Positions 33,594 to 45,983 are shown, numbered from the stretch's first letter. The stretch: 64,000 nucleotides of DNA from Flammula alnicola (GCA_015499995.1 JADNRV010000076.1:62001-126000); one strand, 5' to 3'. Program-made: numbers and translations. Notes: generated by a model from the letters alone, not told the origin.

Positions 33594-34865
33594 TAGCTCA
33601 AGGGTGGTTTACAAGAGGTGGAATAGCCATAAAGAGCGCTGAAGACAATGGAGGAGATTTCGGGATGGGTGGTGTAGATGCGGAAGGTGTGTTCGTTCGT
33701 GCGCCTGCTTGGTCAGAAAATCAGTGCACCCAGCTGGTGGACGCCGTCTATATTGAAGAGGTGGAAGTGGTCGTAATGGGCTGTATACGTGTGTCGCAGC
33801 CGCCGACAGAGAAACCTGGGGGTCTTCTTGCGGAGTGAGGGCGAACGAGGCAGGCGGCGATGGCGGCGGTATGCAGATGTGGTTTCTGGATGTAGTTTGC
33901 TGGTGTTGGTGCCTACGTTCACGCTGGGCGGTGGTGTACTGGTGGCTTTCGTTCCGAACGAACTGCGGTCTGGCAAACTAGATGACGTTCGAATAGGAGA
34001 CGATGGCGCTGTTAATGCCATCGTCTCTTCATATAGCTTGCTGTGGTGGTGTCGTTCGCTTGAGCTAGCAGTGGTTGTTGTTAGGCGACAAGCTGGAGGA
34101 GTGGGTTTCCAGCGTACCTGGAAGCCTTCTGCGAGTTCGTGGAGCACGTGGCAGCCTGGAGTCACAGCGAGAGACACTCGGCGTGATCATCTGGCCAAGC
34201 TATGTCGAGCGAGGCATGCGGGGCCGTGGTAAGTCGCCAGTGGTGGGCGGGCCTGGGTGTCTGAACATACTCGAATGCGGTCTGGTAAACCAAACGACGC
34301 CAGAGGAGGAAACAGGGACGCGGTTCATGACACTGTCTCCTTGCATTGCCTGTGGGTTGCGCGCTGGTAAGTAGCAAGTTACGAAGAGATGGATGGCAGA
34401 ACAAGTGCTGGGACCCGTTCTGTGATGCACCTCGCGGGTATCCCTGTTCAGGGGTCTCCCATCCCATCCTGAGCCTTCCCAAGGTCAGCCATATCTCTCG
34501 ACGATACGGGGGAAGACAACGGCTTGGCCGTGTTTGTTGACGCGATATAGTATGTGCCTGTAAGGGTCGAAAAAAGAGTTAGAAATGCGAACATAAGAAT
34601 GAAAAAATGAATTAAATACCATTTTTAAGTGTTCTTCTGGGCCACAAGAGGGAGGGAGAGGCGAGGATTCGTGGGGGGTGGTGGTCAGAGATAGAGATCG
34701 ATGACTTGGCTTGCCATTGATTGTTGCCCGGCGCTTTCCGAGAACAATCCGAATAGAGAGGAACGGGCACTGCAGAGATGCATTGCGTATATCTTAACAA
34801 AAAAAGGCTGAGTTCGATGCTTCCCTGGATTAAGTGGTCCATTGCACTGCTACATGACTGGTACT
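33594..34865. other. No supported gene
   Basis: GC-rich sequence open in several frames (33713..34232 on both strands) but without motifs. Confidence 0.35.
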
Positions 34866-37800
34866 CTACTGCTTCTGGTTCAACGATGTCGGAATGCCTA
34901 ACAAACTATGCCAGTCCTTCGAAACACGGATATACTCTGCTTTTGAGATAGAACTTGTTGTTATGCTGGCTGTCCTCGCGTAGTGCATATCCGCTACCTC
35001 TGGACTGTGTCCGGCCATAAGGTCAGCTGCAAGCGCCATTTTCTGCTGCCCTATATCGGTGTCATATCTGCCATAATTGGTGGATGGGAAATGTCGTTGA
35101 ACGGCGATGGCGAAGTGTCGGTAGGACCGCGCCCCAATATTCGAACCAGTGGCCTCATTCATAAACTTGAGCAGATTTGCTGAAAGCGTTTCGGCATCCC
35201 ATGCCTTGCCATTTGATGCCCAAACACGTTCCTTGTAGGCGGTGATCATGGTTTGACGTTTTTCCTTCACCAATAGGAATTCCAAGAGAATCATGATCTC
35301 GATTGGACGAATAAGGCGCAGCATGATGTAGAGCAGTCGGAATATGCAGTATGGAAGTAAACGGAAGATATCTTTGTGATCGCCAGTGATGAACGATCCT
35401 TTATGATACCCCGATCTAAATCCACCACTGCCTTCCGAGATTTCGAAGACAACGTGTCGAGACCCATTCTGAGTGTTGGTGGGGCTGTGCAGTGACTCTT
35501 CGGTCATGCGACCCGGTGGGCCTTGGGTGATGTGGCATAGGGCCTGAATAGTCCGCAAAGCCTTGTCGATATTCGAGACCCAAAGTACGCTCTGCGCCTG
35601 GTTGAAGCGAAAATACCCACTTGAATCCCTCTCCAATCCGAGCTTCATCTCCTTTAACATCCTGAAAAAGATCTTGCCAGATTGTGGGTTGTCCATGGTC
35701 CCGTCTCTGGCGTCAAAAAGTAGTCCATTGCCTAGACTATCGTTCGTCCCAGAGAGCTCTTCAAGTGTCGATAGTTTGAACATGGCTTCCACCTCTTTGA
35801 GGGAGCAGGTACCTAGTAGAATCGAATCTTCAACAAATCGTTCCATTTCGTCGATCTTCTGTCGTAGGAAGTGCCGGAAAGCGTCGAAGTCGACCTCGTG
35901 CTTGCCAACTTGAACGACATTCCCCCGCCACCAGATCATATCTGGACGAGGGGTGGCCTTCGCAGAGACGCTCGTCTTGTGGAGAATCATTCTCAGCGTT
36001 GAGAATGGTGCAAGGTTATAATCTTGGAGGTATAATTCACAGAACTCAATGCATCGACTATAACCCGGTGAATGGAAAACTCGAATGACAACAAAATAGT
36101 GGAGAAGATACGCACTTAAACCAAGCATCTGGGTTGCTCGTTTTGTTTCGCCAGTCTTCGAACTGATGCACAGCTGATAACCTGAAGCAGTATTGCAGCT
36201 TTGCGGCGATTGGCGGTATCAAATGTATGTGCGAGTAGGATCCATCGCTCTCCAGGCATTTCAAGGCTAGAAATGCGATCGTCGGGGAATTGAAGGTTTT
36301 CTCGGCGGTGTTATTCTCCTTCGGAAAGTAAATAGATGTTAGGAGAGTGTACAGAGCGATTTTGCGGTCGTCCTTGGAACCAGTATGAAGGTTTCGGAAT
36401 AGAACTTCTAGGGCTGATGCCTGATCTTGATCGAAAACAAAGATTTTCAATTTCTTCTTCGATTTTCCAAGCTTGAAAGCCTGAAGAAGTGCCCACACGA
36501 GCTTGACTTCGATAAGGGCATAGGCAGCGATAGACTTCTTCTCGGTAAGAGCAGCAAATGCTCGGCGGACAAATCGTCCTGAGATGTTCCTGAAATCTTG
36601 TTAGACGTTGTACTTTGAAATTAGAGGAAAGCTTACGGAGTGCAGTTTGTCATCCGACTTAGGAGGGAGTGGTGGAGCTCTTTCAATGTCGCAACGTCAT
36701 CACGGAATGACAATAAGACCAGTTCTCGAAGCTCGACATAATCTTGATCCTTAGGGTCTGGCTCATACATCTCTCGGAGAGCTTTGCGGTTGAATGGCTG
36801 TAAAAATTTGTCGATCCCTGTCTCAACAAACACAGGAAGAACTGTTCGGATGTCGGCATCTGGAATGATCCCCAAGCCTCCCATGGCAGCCATCTTCTTC
36901 TGCTTCAGCATTTCTAGAGCATCAGCTAAATCCAATTCAGCGCTGTCTTCGACCTGGGACTCCAGTGGAATGAGATCAAGAGCGGGGGTGGGAGAAACCT
37001 GAAAGTATAGCAAGAAACCAGAGGTTTCCGTCAGCGTCTGTGCAGCGGAGATTGGGCGATTATGGGATTTCCCTGAATGTCTGCGACGGTGGTTAGTCAA
37101 TGACCTAGCGGTTGGTAGAATATAGTCGCATGCGCTGCATGCGAAGACCTGTTGAAATATACGTAGACCAAGTACAGGTGGACGCAGACGGCGACGACCA
37201 TCACGACCAGTCTTGACATCTGGAAGAGGAATTTCCGTCCACTCCAGGGTGCTACCGGCTTCACGCATAGAGTAGTCGTCGGTCGTAAGGGACTCCTGAA
37301 TTTCCCTGGTGAATTTTGCTATGGGAGGGATGAAAGCCAGAGGCACATGGTCCTCATACATGACGTCGCTTGACTTCCAAATCGACCAGGCTGGGTCCCA
37401 GTTGGTCCTCTTTGCTGACAGTGACTTGAGATGCCTGTGAACGGCATTTACAGATGGAAATCCTTCGCCACAAGAAACACAGATGAGTAGACGGTAGAGG
37501 GTATTGAATGCAAGACCGTATTTCGATAGAATGGAGGTGGTAATTAACCGTTCGCCCCTCTCCTCAGCTGCCTGTAGTTCTCGGCTTGGAGGCGTCTTAG
37601 TGATATCAATGTCGGTAGCTCCATCAGATGCTTGGTCTTTCGCAGAACCTTTGGCTGATTCAGATGGTTTAGTCCGACGTTTGGCAGGCTTGCTTTGAAC
37701 AGGAACCATTTCATTAGTCCTAGCGTTCTGCGGTTGCACCTCCACGGCAATGCGGCTTCTTAGGTTCCTTTTTCCTGACACCTCCTCAGGGTTATAAGCA

Positions 37801-38237
37801 TTACTGAAACCAGGCCGCCCGCCTGGCAACCTGATATCGGCCGATTTAACAGGATCCCGGCTTTCTAATAATTTGGAAACTCACCATGTAGTATCATCTT
37901 CGCCTTCGTCTTCGTCTTCGCCTTCGCCTTCGTCTTCGCCTTCGTCTTCGCCTTCGTCTTCGTCTTCGCCTTCAGATTCTTCAGGCGCCCAGTCGGCAGA
38001 CGGAAGATCTGGGATAGCTGATCCTGAACTATGCTTCTGAATAAGGCCTTCTTCGTCACTGCCTTCTTGATCCCATTTGGGTTGGGGAAACTGCAAGACC
38101 CGAGCAGTGTCGACATCCGATTCAAGGTCAGAGTCGGATTCTTCCCCATCTACAAGGTCATTCTCAAGAAATTTTATAACACGCGCACGACTTCTTGGGG
38201 CGGGAGTCTGCAGAAGGCTACGGGTGACCCTCGGCAT
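34866..38237 (-). CDS. C2H2 (OrsD-like) protein with tyrosine-recombinase-like C terminus, 1070 aa (4 exons)
   Basis: Exons 37885..38237, 36637..37830, 36116..36589 and 34866..36057 join in frame. Start ATG 38237 (MPRVTRSLLQ) is the best of several in-frame Met. Exon 1 is acidic and ends in a repetitive Glu/Asp/Gly run encoded by a 12-bp microsatellite. A zinc-ligand cluster CVSCGEGFPSVNAVHRH (about 235-251) and a classical finger C-x2-C-x12-H-x3-H (about 349-369, CSACDYILPT...HRRRH) resemble the OrsD/DUF3505 region. The end has SYRHFAIAVQRHF (about 985-997), AGHSP (1022-1026) and DMHYART (1031-1037): the RH, GH and Tyr motifs, in order and spacing, of tyrosine recombinases. In related agaricomycete proteins, as I recall, such a region precedes a RecQ-type helicase; here the protein ends 35 residues later and no helicase follows. 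No break is seen. A DNA-transposing or DNA-binding role is inferred only. Confidence 0.75.
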
Positions 38238-38413
38238 TAGTACTATTGTCAAAGACGTTGCCTCAGTAAAAGGAAATAAGAGTGCCCAACATGAGCACAT
38301 ACTCGTATTTTTCAGTCCGAGATCTCCCATTTTGGACTCAATTGTACTGGGAGGTCGAAAGGTGTCACCTGTGAGAGGCGGTTGGGTCCATCACTGAGCA
38401 AGAAAAAAAAGAT

Positions 38414-38960
38414 TTAAACCGCACCCTCTGCACCAGGCGCACTGATAATCTCCATTGCTTCAAGGACTTCTTCATCAGGAGTTTCATCCTTTAGATCTTC
38501 CTCCATTTCTGTTGCTAGTACCTCGACGTCGGCAGAGTAGGCGTCGATGGAATCTTCATCCGCTGTCTGTTCCTTTGCAATTTTCGCAATTTCATCATCA
38601 TCAACCGGTATGTTGACAGCTTGATAGACAACTTTAACATAGGGTGAACGCGATATAAAGGCTTAACATACTAATAGAAGATCCCCTTGGATTTAGAATT
38701 CTCGCTAACTTGTCTTTCTGTTCTTCCGTAATTTCATGACCCGCAGGTACCCCAAACTGGGCGCTGCATGGAAAACATCAGAACAGAATGTAAGCGAAGG
38801 CCAGAGGTAACATTTGGATGGCTGACATCGAAAGCGCCTCCTTCTGCGCATTTCTCCCTATCAGGGTCAACATCCAACCAGGAGCCAGTCCTGAGGCTAC
38901 CTCCACAAGTTTTGAAACACTGGTGAATCTGGAGATAATTGGAATCCACTCTGTACATTG
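38414..38960 (-). CDS. Unrecognised gene, 3' exons with acidic tail
   Basis: Exons 38812 to about 38960, 38672..38756 and 38414..38619 join in frame. They read SWLDVDPDREKCAEGGAF and FGVPAGHEITEEQKDKLA, then a strongly acidic tail (DDDEIAKIAKEQTADED to the stop). Upstream coding-like blocks exist at 38970..39250 (FPVFPTITVLKPDENKTI; LLRFLIDEHAVRISKPP) but lie in different frames and I could not join them. It is co-directional with, and 177 bp before, the C2H2/recombinase-like gene. Family unknown. Confidence 0.4.
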
Positions 38961-39429
38961 AGTCTGCTGAACTCACTCCATAAAATTGTCTTGTTTTCGT
39001 CAGGCTTTAAAACAGTGATGGTAGGAAAGACAGGGAATTTATAATTCGAATCCCACAATTCGGATTGCCCAAAGGATCTTGGATGGTAAATTCAGTCACA
39101 GGTGGCTTAGAAATGCGCACAGCATGTTCATCAATCAAAAAGCGCAGTAATGACGTTTCTAACGGGGCACATAGAGTGGCTGAGTTAATGGCAGGGCTTG
39201 CATTCTCTCTCAAGAAATTACCCAAGATCATCCAGATGTGGGGGCGTTCCATCATTTCGGAGCACCGTGTGTATCATTCTCATGCAGATCCACATCGATC
39301 TTCAGCATTCATCGTATTCTTCTGACATCCTGAGATTCCCAAACTGTTGCGGGACAATTTACAACCCGAATGCCAACAAAAGCACAACAACAAAGCGGCG
39401 TGAGGTGAGAGTTAACCGGCATGGTCCCT

Positions 39430-39700
39430 TCGATGTTGAGGGGCTAGGGCACCAGGAGACTGACAGTTTGTGGGTGGGGTCGTTATCTAGGAATGTCCGT
39501 AGCTTGGCGTAGAATACAGATGCGTAGACTTGGCCTGGCTGCGGATTTAGGTCGAAGACGGACTGGACGGCTGCGGAGTTGTCGGCAAAGAAGCGGATGC
39601 GGCTTATTTCTGGGTGATTGCGTGTGAGCCCTACCACGATCTGTGCTCCATCATCAAACATGCCATCTCTCCGTCGTACAACTCAGCTCGCTCTCCCTTT
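39430..39700 (-). mobile_element. LINE-type RNase H domain fragment
   Basis: Minus strand: AELYDGEMACL, then, after a frame change, IRFFADNSAAVQSVFD, FYAKLRTFLDNDP and LSVSWCPS, then PLNIEG in the third frame. These are RNase H blocks found at the end of fungal non-LTR retrotransposon polyproteins; the catalytic Glu (DGEM) and Asp (ADNSA) are present. Two frame changes show decay; no reverse transcriptase part was found next to it. Confidence 0.7.
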
Positions 39701-40269
39701 CCCGTCATCCTCGATTTTACTTCAAATCCATCCGACGCATTTAAAAAGTGCTGTCAGGTATGCGAGCGAGGTTTGGCGTCCAATTTTAGAGACGGACATG
39801 TTGCAGTGAGTCCCGCCGCTCTTTCTCTCTACACTGTAATTCCTGACAGGTATTTTTATGCAGATACACTCTGGCCCTCGTTCAAAGCAATTCGTAGCAT
39901 CCGATGCTGATAGTGTACGATCCAATACGACATGCATCAACCACTGTCTGGCGTGATCGTTTAAAACGTATTTTGGCAGGCCTCCGTGCTGCAGTAGCAT
40001 CCAAATCCTCACTTAGTATATCCAGTAGTCAGGGAAGTAACAATACATGGTAGCAAGGGAGGCTTAGGACGACGCTCGGAATGGTTACAAGTATTACTTA
40101 GGGGATATTCAGATTGCCATTTGGACTTTGACAAAAGGCTCCAAGGACTTATTCTTGAAGCGCGTATGAGCACAAAGCATTAGCTCAAGCCCCAATTTCT
40201 TCTGGATCTCTGCGAACTTCCTCGCGGTGCATAGCACCCATTGATCGTGAATGACTGGAAGGGAGTAGT
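39701..40269. other. No supported gene
   Basis: Minus-strand hydrophobic frames near 39722..40012 could be diverged LINE sequence; not supported. Confidence 0.3.
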
Positions 40270-40830
40270 CAAGTCGCAGAGGCCTCCTGGTGCTTGTATC
40301 CCAGGCTTCGATGCGGTAATGCAGTTTCTACCCATGAACGCGGCCACATTTCCGCCCTCGCCACGCCCAGGAACACTGATAGAGTTTCCTTAGAACGGAA
40401 TCCTGCATCGTCCCACGCTGTCAGAGTGGCGTCCCGAGAACCAGTCACGGCGATGGGGCGGTTGTTCAGGACGCGCAGTGATCAGATGGTCGAGGTATGT
40501 CCATGCCAAACGTATATGCGTTGGCTATAAGTGAGTGAAGTCAGGAAGGGGTAGTGACACCAGGTTGGTTGAGGCTTACCCCAACTTCGCATCCCATAAC
40601 CTGAACACCCCGTCACAGCCACCAAGTCCGCTCGACCTGCAGCATCTTCGCCAAAGACACCCTCCGACGAATTTCTGCTTTCATTGCTGCTGTCACTGGA
40701 TTCTAAGTACAGGAACCAGGCCCAAGCCGATCTGTATAGCGGGTGGGGCGAGGCGTTCCACGCGACGCGGGTCGTGGGAACATCACGTGATGCCCATGCT
40801 TTACGCTTGTGAGCTGTCACTTCGTAGTTC
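40270..40830 (-). pseudogene. Cdc4/Met30-like WD40 repeat fragment, broken
   Basis: The minus strand reads VTAHKRKAWASRD...TTRVAW, then in another frame DGVFRLWDAKLG, an intron (GTAAGC..TTATAG), and HGHTSTI-stop-SLRVLNNRPIAVTGSRDATL. The latter is the WD40 block HTSTIRSLRVL...AVTGSRDATLRVWD of Cdc4-type F-box proteins, the SCF substrate receptors that bind phosphodegrons. The stop (TGA at 40482..40484) replaces the Arg, a CGA to TGA change. The frame change inside the first repeat and loss of the remaining blades confirm decay. Confidence 0.6.
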
Positions 40831-41599
40831 ATTTGGCTTCCCCGCGCCTTCAGCGCCTCTGTGCGGTCTGGAGAGTGCGCCCTTTACGCGTGTGCACCTC
40901 TCGCCACCGACTCTCAGAGCCCCTGTTGGTTCTGGACAGCTTAGTTTGGGCTCTCTGCAGCCACTACGCCCCGAGGTGCGTCGTTTGGATTTTAGGCGGA
41001 CAGCACCGCTTCCTTGAAGGCTCGGAGGTGGGTTTGGGTTGGACTAGGGCCGAAGGGTTTGGATTGGATTAGGGCCGAAGGGTTTGTGCATGGGTGGATG
41101 AATGGTGAGTGCCCTTTTCAGCATGGGAGTGAGGCAGATGGGGGTACGCTTACCTCTCTCGCTCCTCCAGCCTCTCGCCCTTGTCGACAAATACACCGCC
41201 CTGCGACTGGGGCTCGCGCCTCGACACGGCGTCGCTGCTGACAACGGCGTCGACTGCAAAGCCAGTTGGTGCTCGTGGCCAGACGGCCCGCTGAGCTGGG
41301 GGCATCGCGTAGGGCTGGTGAGGCCGTGGGCAGTTCAGAGAGAGATGCGATGCCAACTGCTCCGCAATGGTCGCTGCTGTGGCGATCAGCAACGCAGCCC
41401 TCGAAAGAACGCCGCAAACCACGTCGTGGTCGTGGGGGAAGGCTGAATCCAAACCGCGTATTAATAAACAAAAGGTATCATGTGACCTGACTTCGTTTGG
41501 GGGTGAGCCTGACGCGTGCACGTCGCGTCTGTCATGTGATGTGGTTAAGTGCTACCAGCCATGCGCAGAACGCGAGCCCTGAAGCTTCAGCACGGCGGC
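40831..41599. other. GC-rich stretch, no supported gene
   Basis: Several overlapping frames on both strands without motifs. AGGGCCGAAGGGTTTG(G/T) is repeated in tandem near 41048 and 41070. Confidence 0.35.
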
Positions 41600-43870
41600 A
41601 GCTGGAGCTTTGCCCAGCTTTGCGCTATCACATCGGTTGCTGGCACATGCCTCTCCATCCTCGTCTCCGTCGCTGCCCGGCTTGTCGAGCAAGGCTTTTC
41701 GTCGCCTGCCGCCATTACCGATGGCTTCTGGGCCTTCCAACGCCGCCTCGAGTCTCTCCTCGCTGTTCGGACTCGGGGTTGGTTTATGGAAGGTTACAAA
41801 CACGATGCAGGCCGACATCGGACACGCCGTACTGAAAGTGCGGGAAAGCATGCTCAGCTACTCGGGGGCATGGCTCTGGAGGCTGCAAAGAGCCGCGTGG
41901 GACCTGGGCCGGAGGGTAGAGTTGGAGTTTTCATGAGCCCACCCCTGCGTAGAGGATATGGTAGGGGCGCAGGAGCGGGAGGAAGCGGGAGGCTCATGTC
42001 GAGGAGCGCACCTGGTACTCCTGGTGCAGGAGGTGATGCCACGCAGATGTTGAGAGAGAGGGGGGTATTCGAATACGTCGAACGTTTCTGGGTGGTGTCA
42101 GTGTGGGGGTCCCAGTAGCAGCAGCACGGGTTCTCCTAGCAACCCGAACCCGCATCTGACGACTGTCGCTCCTCATACAAAGCCCATCGCGGAGAATGGG
42201 CACAACATCAGTCTCCGGCTTCTCGCCTCTACTCCCAGGAACGCAAGGCGCAGCACCAACGAAGATTGGTGAGTTTAACGCCTCGCGCAGCTAACCTGTT
42301 GCCGATCTCCAGTTCTCCAAAGATGGAACGAGCGTGGCCGTTGTTTTGCGGAACGGGCATTCCATCAGGGTGTTCAAGCTTCATCCTACGCCTTCTGTAG
42401 TGGTATCAGCGTGTTCTGGGGCCATCAATGAACAAGGCGGACTTGACGCTCACAGTCAGGGAGGCATGAGTCGATGCGCTACGCAGGCATATGGCTTGTA
42501 TCGTGGACGGACGACGGCGGCCGTTGAAGATCTCAGCTGGGCCAGAGATGGGCGCTGGCTTGCTGTTGGGACTCGGAATAGGGCGATTTGTGTCTTCCCT
42601 GTGAATCCGTATGGTGGAAAGTCGGATATTCGGAGTCATATGGATGGCAGGGTCAGGAATGTTGATATTATCGCGTGTTTTCTTTTTCTTTGCTTTACTT
42701 CTTGCACGATGCTTATTTCTGTCTTCGCTTAGGAACTGCATCTGATCACCCTGACCCCATTGGTCAAGCTACGTGGGTCTAAGAACGCGAGTGCTGAACG
42801 ACCGACCGCGCTTCTGGCCTTCATGTTCATCTCTCCATCGGACGTTTCGTCGTCGCCGAACTTGATGTTCCTGTTTGCGCCGCGTAGTGTCGTGAATTCA
42901 CCGATGTTCTCGCCACCAAAGCTCAAACGAGGAGCAAATTACCAGGGCGTTCTGGTGTTCGACCCGCAGGGTGGGATCTTGTCTCTCCGTCGTTGGACAA
43001 TCAAGAAGCATTTGGTCATGGAACGGGGTGTTAGCGGAGGAGTAGCTGCATCTGTTCAAGCTCTCGGCGCTGCCAGTGTCTCGTTGCCCGGCATGGGCGG
43101 CGCTGGGCCGCTCAGTCCATCTCCGTCGAACAAGGTGAGCGCTACTTCAAGTAAATCGCCCACCTCTTCTGGAATTGCCGAACTGCCAACGGAGCTCGCT
43201 GCTAAGGAGAGTATCGAAGCCGCCTGGGTCCTGAAACGTGGTCGTGATTGGGTGGAGAAGATGCCGGTTCAGCCACCTCAGACCCCTGCTGCTGATTCAA
43301 GGAGAGGCGGAGAGTGCGTTCGCTTTCCTTCAGCGCGATACTTTCTAATTGACATCCATGCCTATTTTCAAGCTGGCTCGCTGAAGGCGAAATCTCCACT
43401 CGTTCTACTTCTACGCGCGCCCTTCCTCGGCCGCTCTACCCTTCTCATCAATTCTCCTTCCACACCCTTAGAGGTGATTGTCATGCTCTCGTACGTCGCT
43501 ATCAGTTTGATATACCAGGCGTCAAGATCGAAGTTCGCAAGGCAGTAGAAATCAGTGCCTACTCTTCAGGCGGAGGCGAGCCGGCATTCGTCGAGAGTTT
43601 CTCCTCTCCTCGAGATATCCGCCGCGTGTCGTCTTCTTTTTTGATGGACCCATCGCCTCAGCTTTCTCTGGTAGTTTCGATAACTCCAACTTGCCGGCCA
43701 TTCTGCCTATGCACCCCAACGGCGCTCCTGGTTCAAAGCCCTTCCGTAATTCTATTCCCTTCCGAACGATGGTTGGGGTTGGGGACGGCGTCAGCGGGGG
43801 TATTGGTCGGCTTCGAAGGGAGATGCATAAAGCTCGTTCGCCGGTTTGGTATATTTACGGCCTATATAAT
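41600..43870 (+). pseudogene. BCAS3/PROPPIN-like WD40 protein, 5'-central part, multiply broken
   Basis: Blocks appear in family order: FALSHRLLAHASP, TMQADIGHAVLKVRESML, (frameshift near 41855) LLGGMALEAAKSR, SPLLPGTQ, GEFNASRS-stop-PVADLQFSKDGTSVA, VVLRNGHSIRVFKLHPTPSV, DLSWARDGRWLAVGTRNR, NPYGGKSDIRSHMDGRVRN, YQGVLVFDPQGGILSLRRW, VRRYQFDIPGVKIEVRKAVE and, after another frameshift in a T run (about 43633..43642), LPAILPMHPNGAPGSKPFRN. BCAS3 WD40 proteins bind phosphoinositides on autophagic membranes. The stop (TAA 42292..42294) equals CAA to TAA. Homology ends near 43870; the N-terminal blades and C-terminal acidic region are missing. Long conserved stretches show recent decay. Confidence 0.65.
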
Positions 43871-43989
43871 GGTAGCTACCAACTTAGTACAGGGTACTTG
43901 TTACGTAAGGTACGCAGACGGCAACAAGAGCAGTCAGCCGGGGGCAACATGTAGCCGGCTGCCGGTGGGCCAAGCCAACTTACTGCGCA

Positions 43990-45983
43990 AACGAGTGCGC
44001 CGCATCAGTAACCTCCGTCTAAACCTTCGTTGTCACCGCCGCCATCAGCGACGCCGCCAGCACAGACAACCCCACTTCCACCTTCTCTCGATTCGACTCC
44101 TGAAACGTCCACTGTGGCAGAGCGGGGCCGCGCTTCTCCTACACCACCTGCGTCTCCGGCAGATACAGGTCGAAGAGGTGCCACGATTTGCATCAACGAG
44201 CCTCGTAGCGCCCAAGAGAAGCTCAACATCGGATCGTCCGATAGCTCCTCCGCATTCTGATGAGTCGAAGGTCGACGACAAGACATCTCAGCCGAGTGCT
44301 TCGTGGCGCAGCCCCAGCTCTCCGCAAGATCCTTCGAGGAGGAAATGAAGCTCAGAAGACTCGACGGCGAGCTCAAGGTCGACTCACGGTCGCCAACATG
44401 TTCGACGCACAGCCCTGATGTGGTGGAGTGGACAAGCACGGGCGAACGGTAGATTGCCTTCGCCTGCGCCGTTGACGGGTGCCGGTACAGCACCCATGGC
44501 CAGCTCGTCAGCCTCTGAGGTGCCTCTGAGGTGCCTCCTCTGCCGTCAGCACCAACGACAACAACGAGCAAGAGCACACAACCTACGGCTGCACCTGAAT
44601 CCGAAGCACCGCCAGCGCAGCTGTCAGCTGTCGTCAAATCCACCCCAGTGCCCGAGCCAGCGCCGGAACCTGTCCTCGAACCCGTATGCGAGCCTGAACC
44701 GCAGCCACAAGAACCCGCGCATCCGGCATCGCCGCACAGCCAAAGGTCAAGCTCTCCCTAAGTGATTTTGTGCTGAGGAAGAAGAACCAGCGGGAGGAGC
44801 ACGAGTTGACGAAGAACGTGCAGGCATCGCCGCTGAGTGTTAGTTCGTCTCTTAGAGGCGAGCAGGATGGAGAGGCGGGCGCTTCTGGGTCTGGGCCAGG
44901 ACAGGATGCTTCTGGGTCGGCGCACGTCGTGTCTGCGTCTACGGTCATCTCTGCATCGGGTTCTGGGATCGACAATGCAACAAAGGACGGTGTGGGTGGG
45001 AAGGACGTTGGAGCTGATGCCTTGGGGATGAAGGATGGCGGTAGCAGAGGCAAATTAGCTGCAGTCGTCGATTCCTTGCCAGACATGATGGAGGGTGTCG
45101 AGGGTTCTGCATCAGTTGGTGATGGCTCCGCGGAAACGAAGAGCGACGGACAGCCCGTTCGCAGCCATAGCCCTGCGGGCGTCAAGGGCATTGACATCGA
45201 GATGGCAGAACCGTGAATAACCACCTGAACTTGCCATTGCCACGCCGGTACTGCAGTCAAGTGATTCAAACCCAACCCTGCGTTGAATGGGTATCATCAA
45301 CCACCCGAGCAAGCTCTGCCGCCATCTCCTATACCATCGAAACCTCCTCTTCCCCTTCCCATTCACATGCATTCCCCGACTTCTGCGTTTCCTCTTCTCT
45401 ACCCGCGAGGCGAAGCAAGAACTGGTCAAGAACCCTATCAGTGGACTGTCCGCATGTCGACCACTGTTCGTCAAGTCACACCCTTTACCGACCGCACCGG
45501 GGCTACAGCCCACCCATCAACGGCATCCTATGGCTCTGGAGCGTTCTATCTCGCCTATCAGTCCCGATCTTGGCCTGCAATCCCATTCTCGTCGAGACTC
45601 ACATGAAGATGGAGAGATCGGCAAAGCCTCTCCGCCTCCTCCGTCTTCCCAGCGGCTCAACCCCCCAAGCCCAGCTACCTTCATCCCAAAGTCGAGATCC
45701 TTCTCAAATCTCCAACCTCCTTCTCAGTCGCATTCTCCGCCGTGTCCCACGCGCACTGCGACAGCATATGCTGTCGAATAGACCCACAGCTGCTGCTGCT
45801 GCTCCTCCAGGAGTCAGTTCCGCGTCGTCACACTCGCAGTCGTACTCCCATGGAGGGTCGCAGTACATCCCGCGAGGACCGTCGGAAGATCGTGATAGAG
45901 ATAGAGACAGGTCGTTGGATTGGGAGAATAGGCATTATCGTGCACCGTGCAGGGGTGGCGGAGGTCAAGGTTTGGGAAGATAG
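43990..45983 (+). pseudogene. SET3-like (PHD/SET-type) protein C-terminal half, broken
   Basis: After a Pro/Ser/Glu-rich region come KVKLSLSDFVLRKKNQREEH and LTKNVQASPLS in one frame (to a stop at 45216), HEDGEIGKASPPPPS in another, and ALRQHMLSNRP, SQYIPRGPSEDRDRDRDR and a Gly-rich end in the third. As I remember it, the order K-V-x-L-S-L-x-D-F-x-x-R-K-K-x-Q-R-E-E, DGEI, PRALRQ, YIPRGPSxDRDR is that of agaricomycete SET3-like chromatin proteins (Set3-type HDAC complex). The PHD and SET domains are absent; BCAS3 sequence lies immediately upstream on the same strand. At least two frame changes. Identification rests on memory of tail motifs only. Confidence 0.45.

Noticed and set aside
33713..34232. 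Long frames on both strands
   Set aside because: GC-rich DNA leaves several frames open at once; no motif in any.
44005..44643. 212-codon minus-strand frame
   Set aside because: Antisense shadow of the Pro/Ser/Thr-rich SET3-like region.
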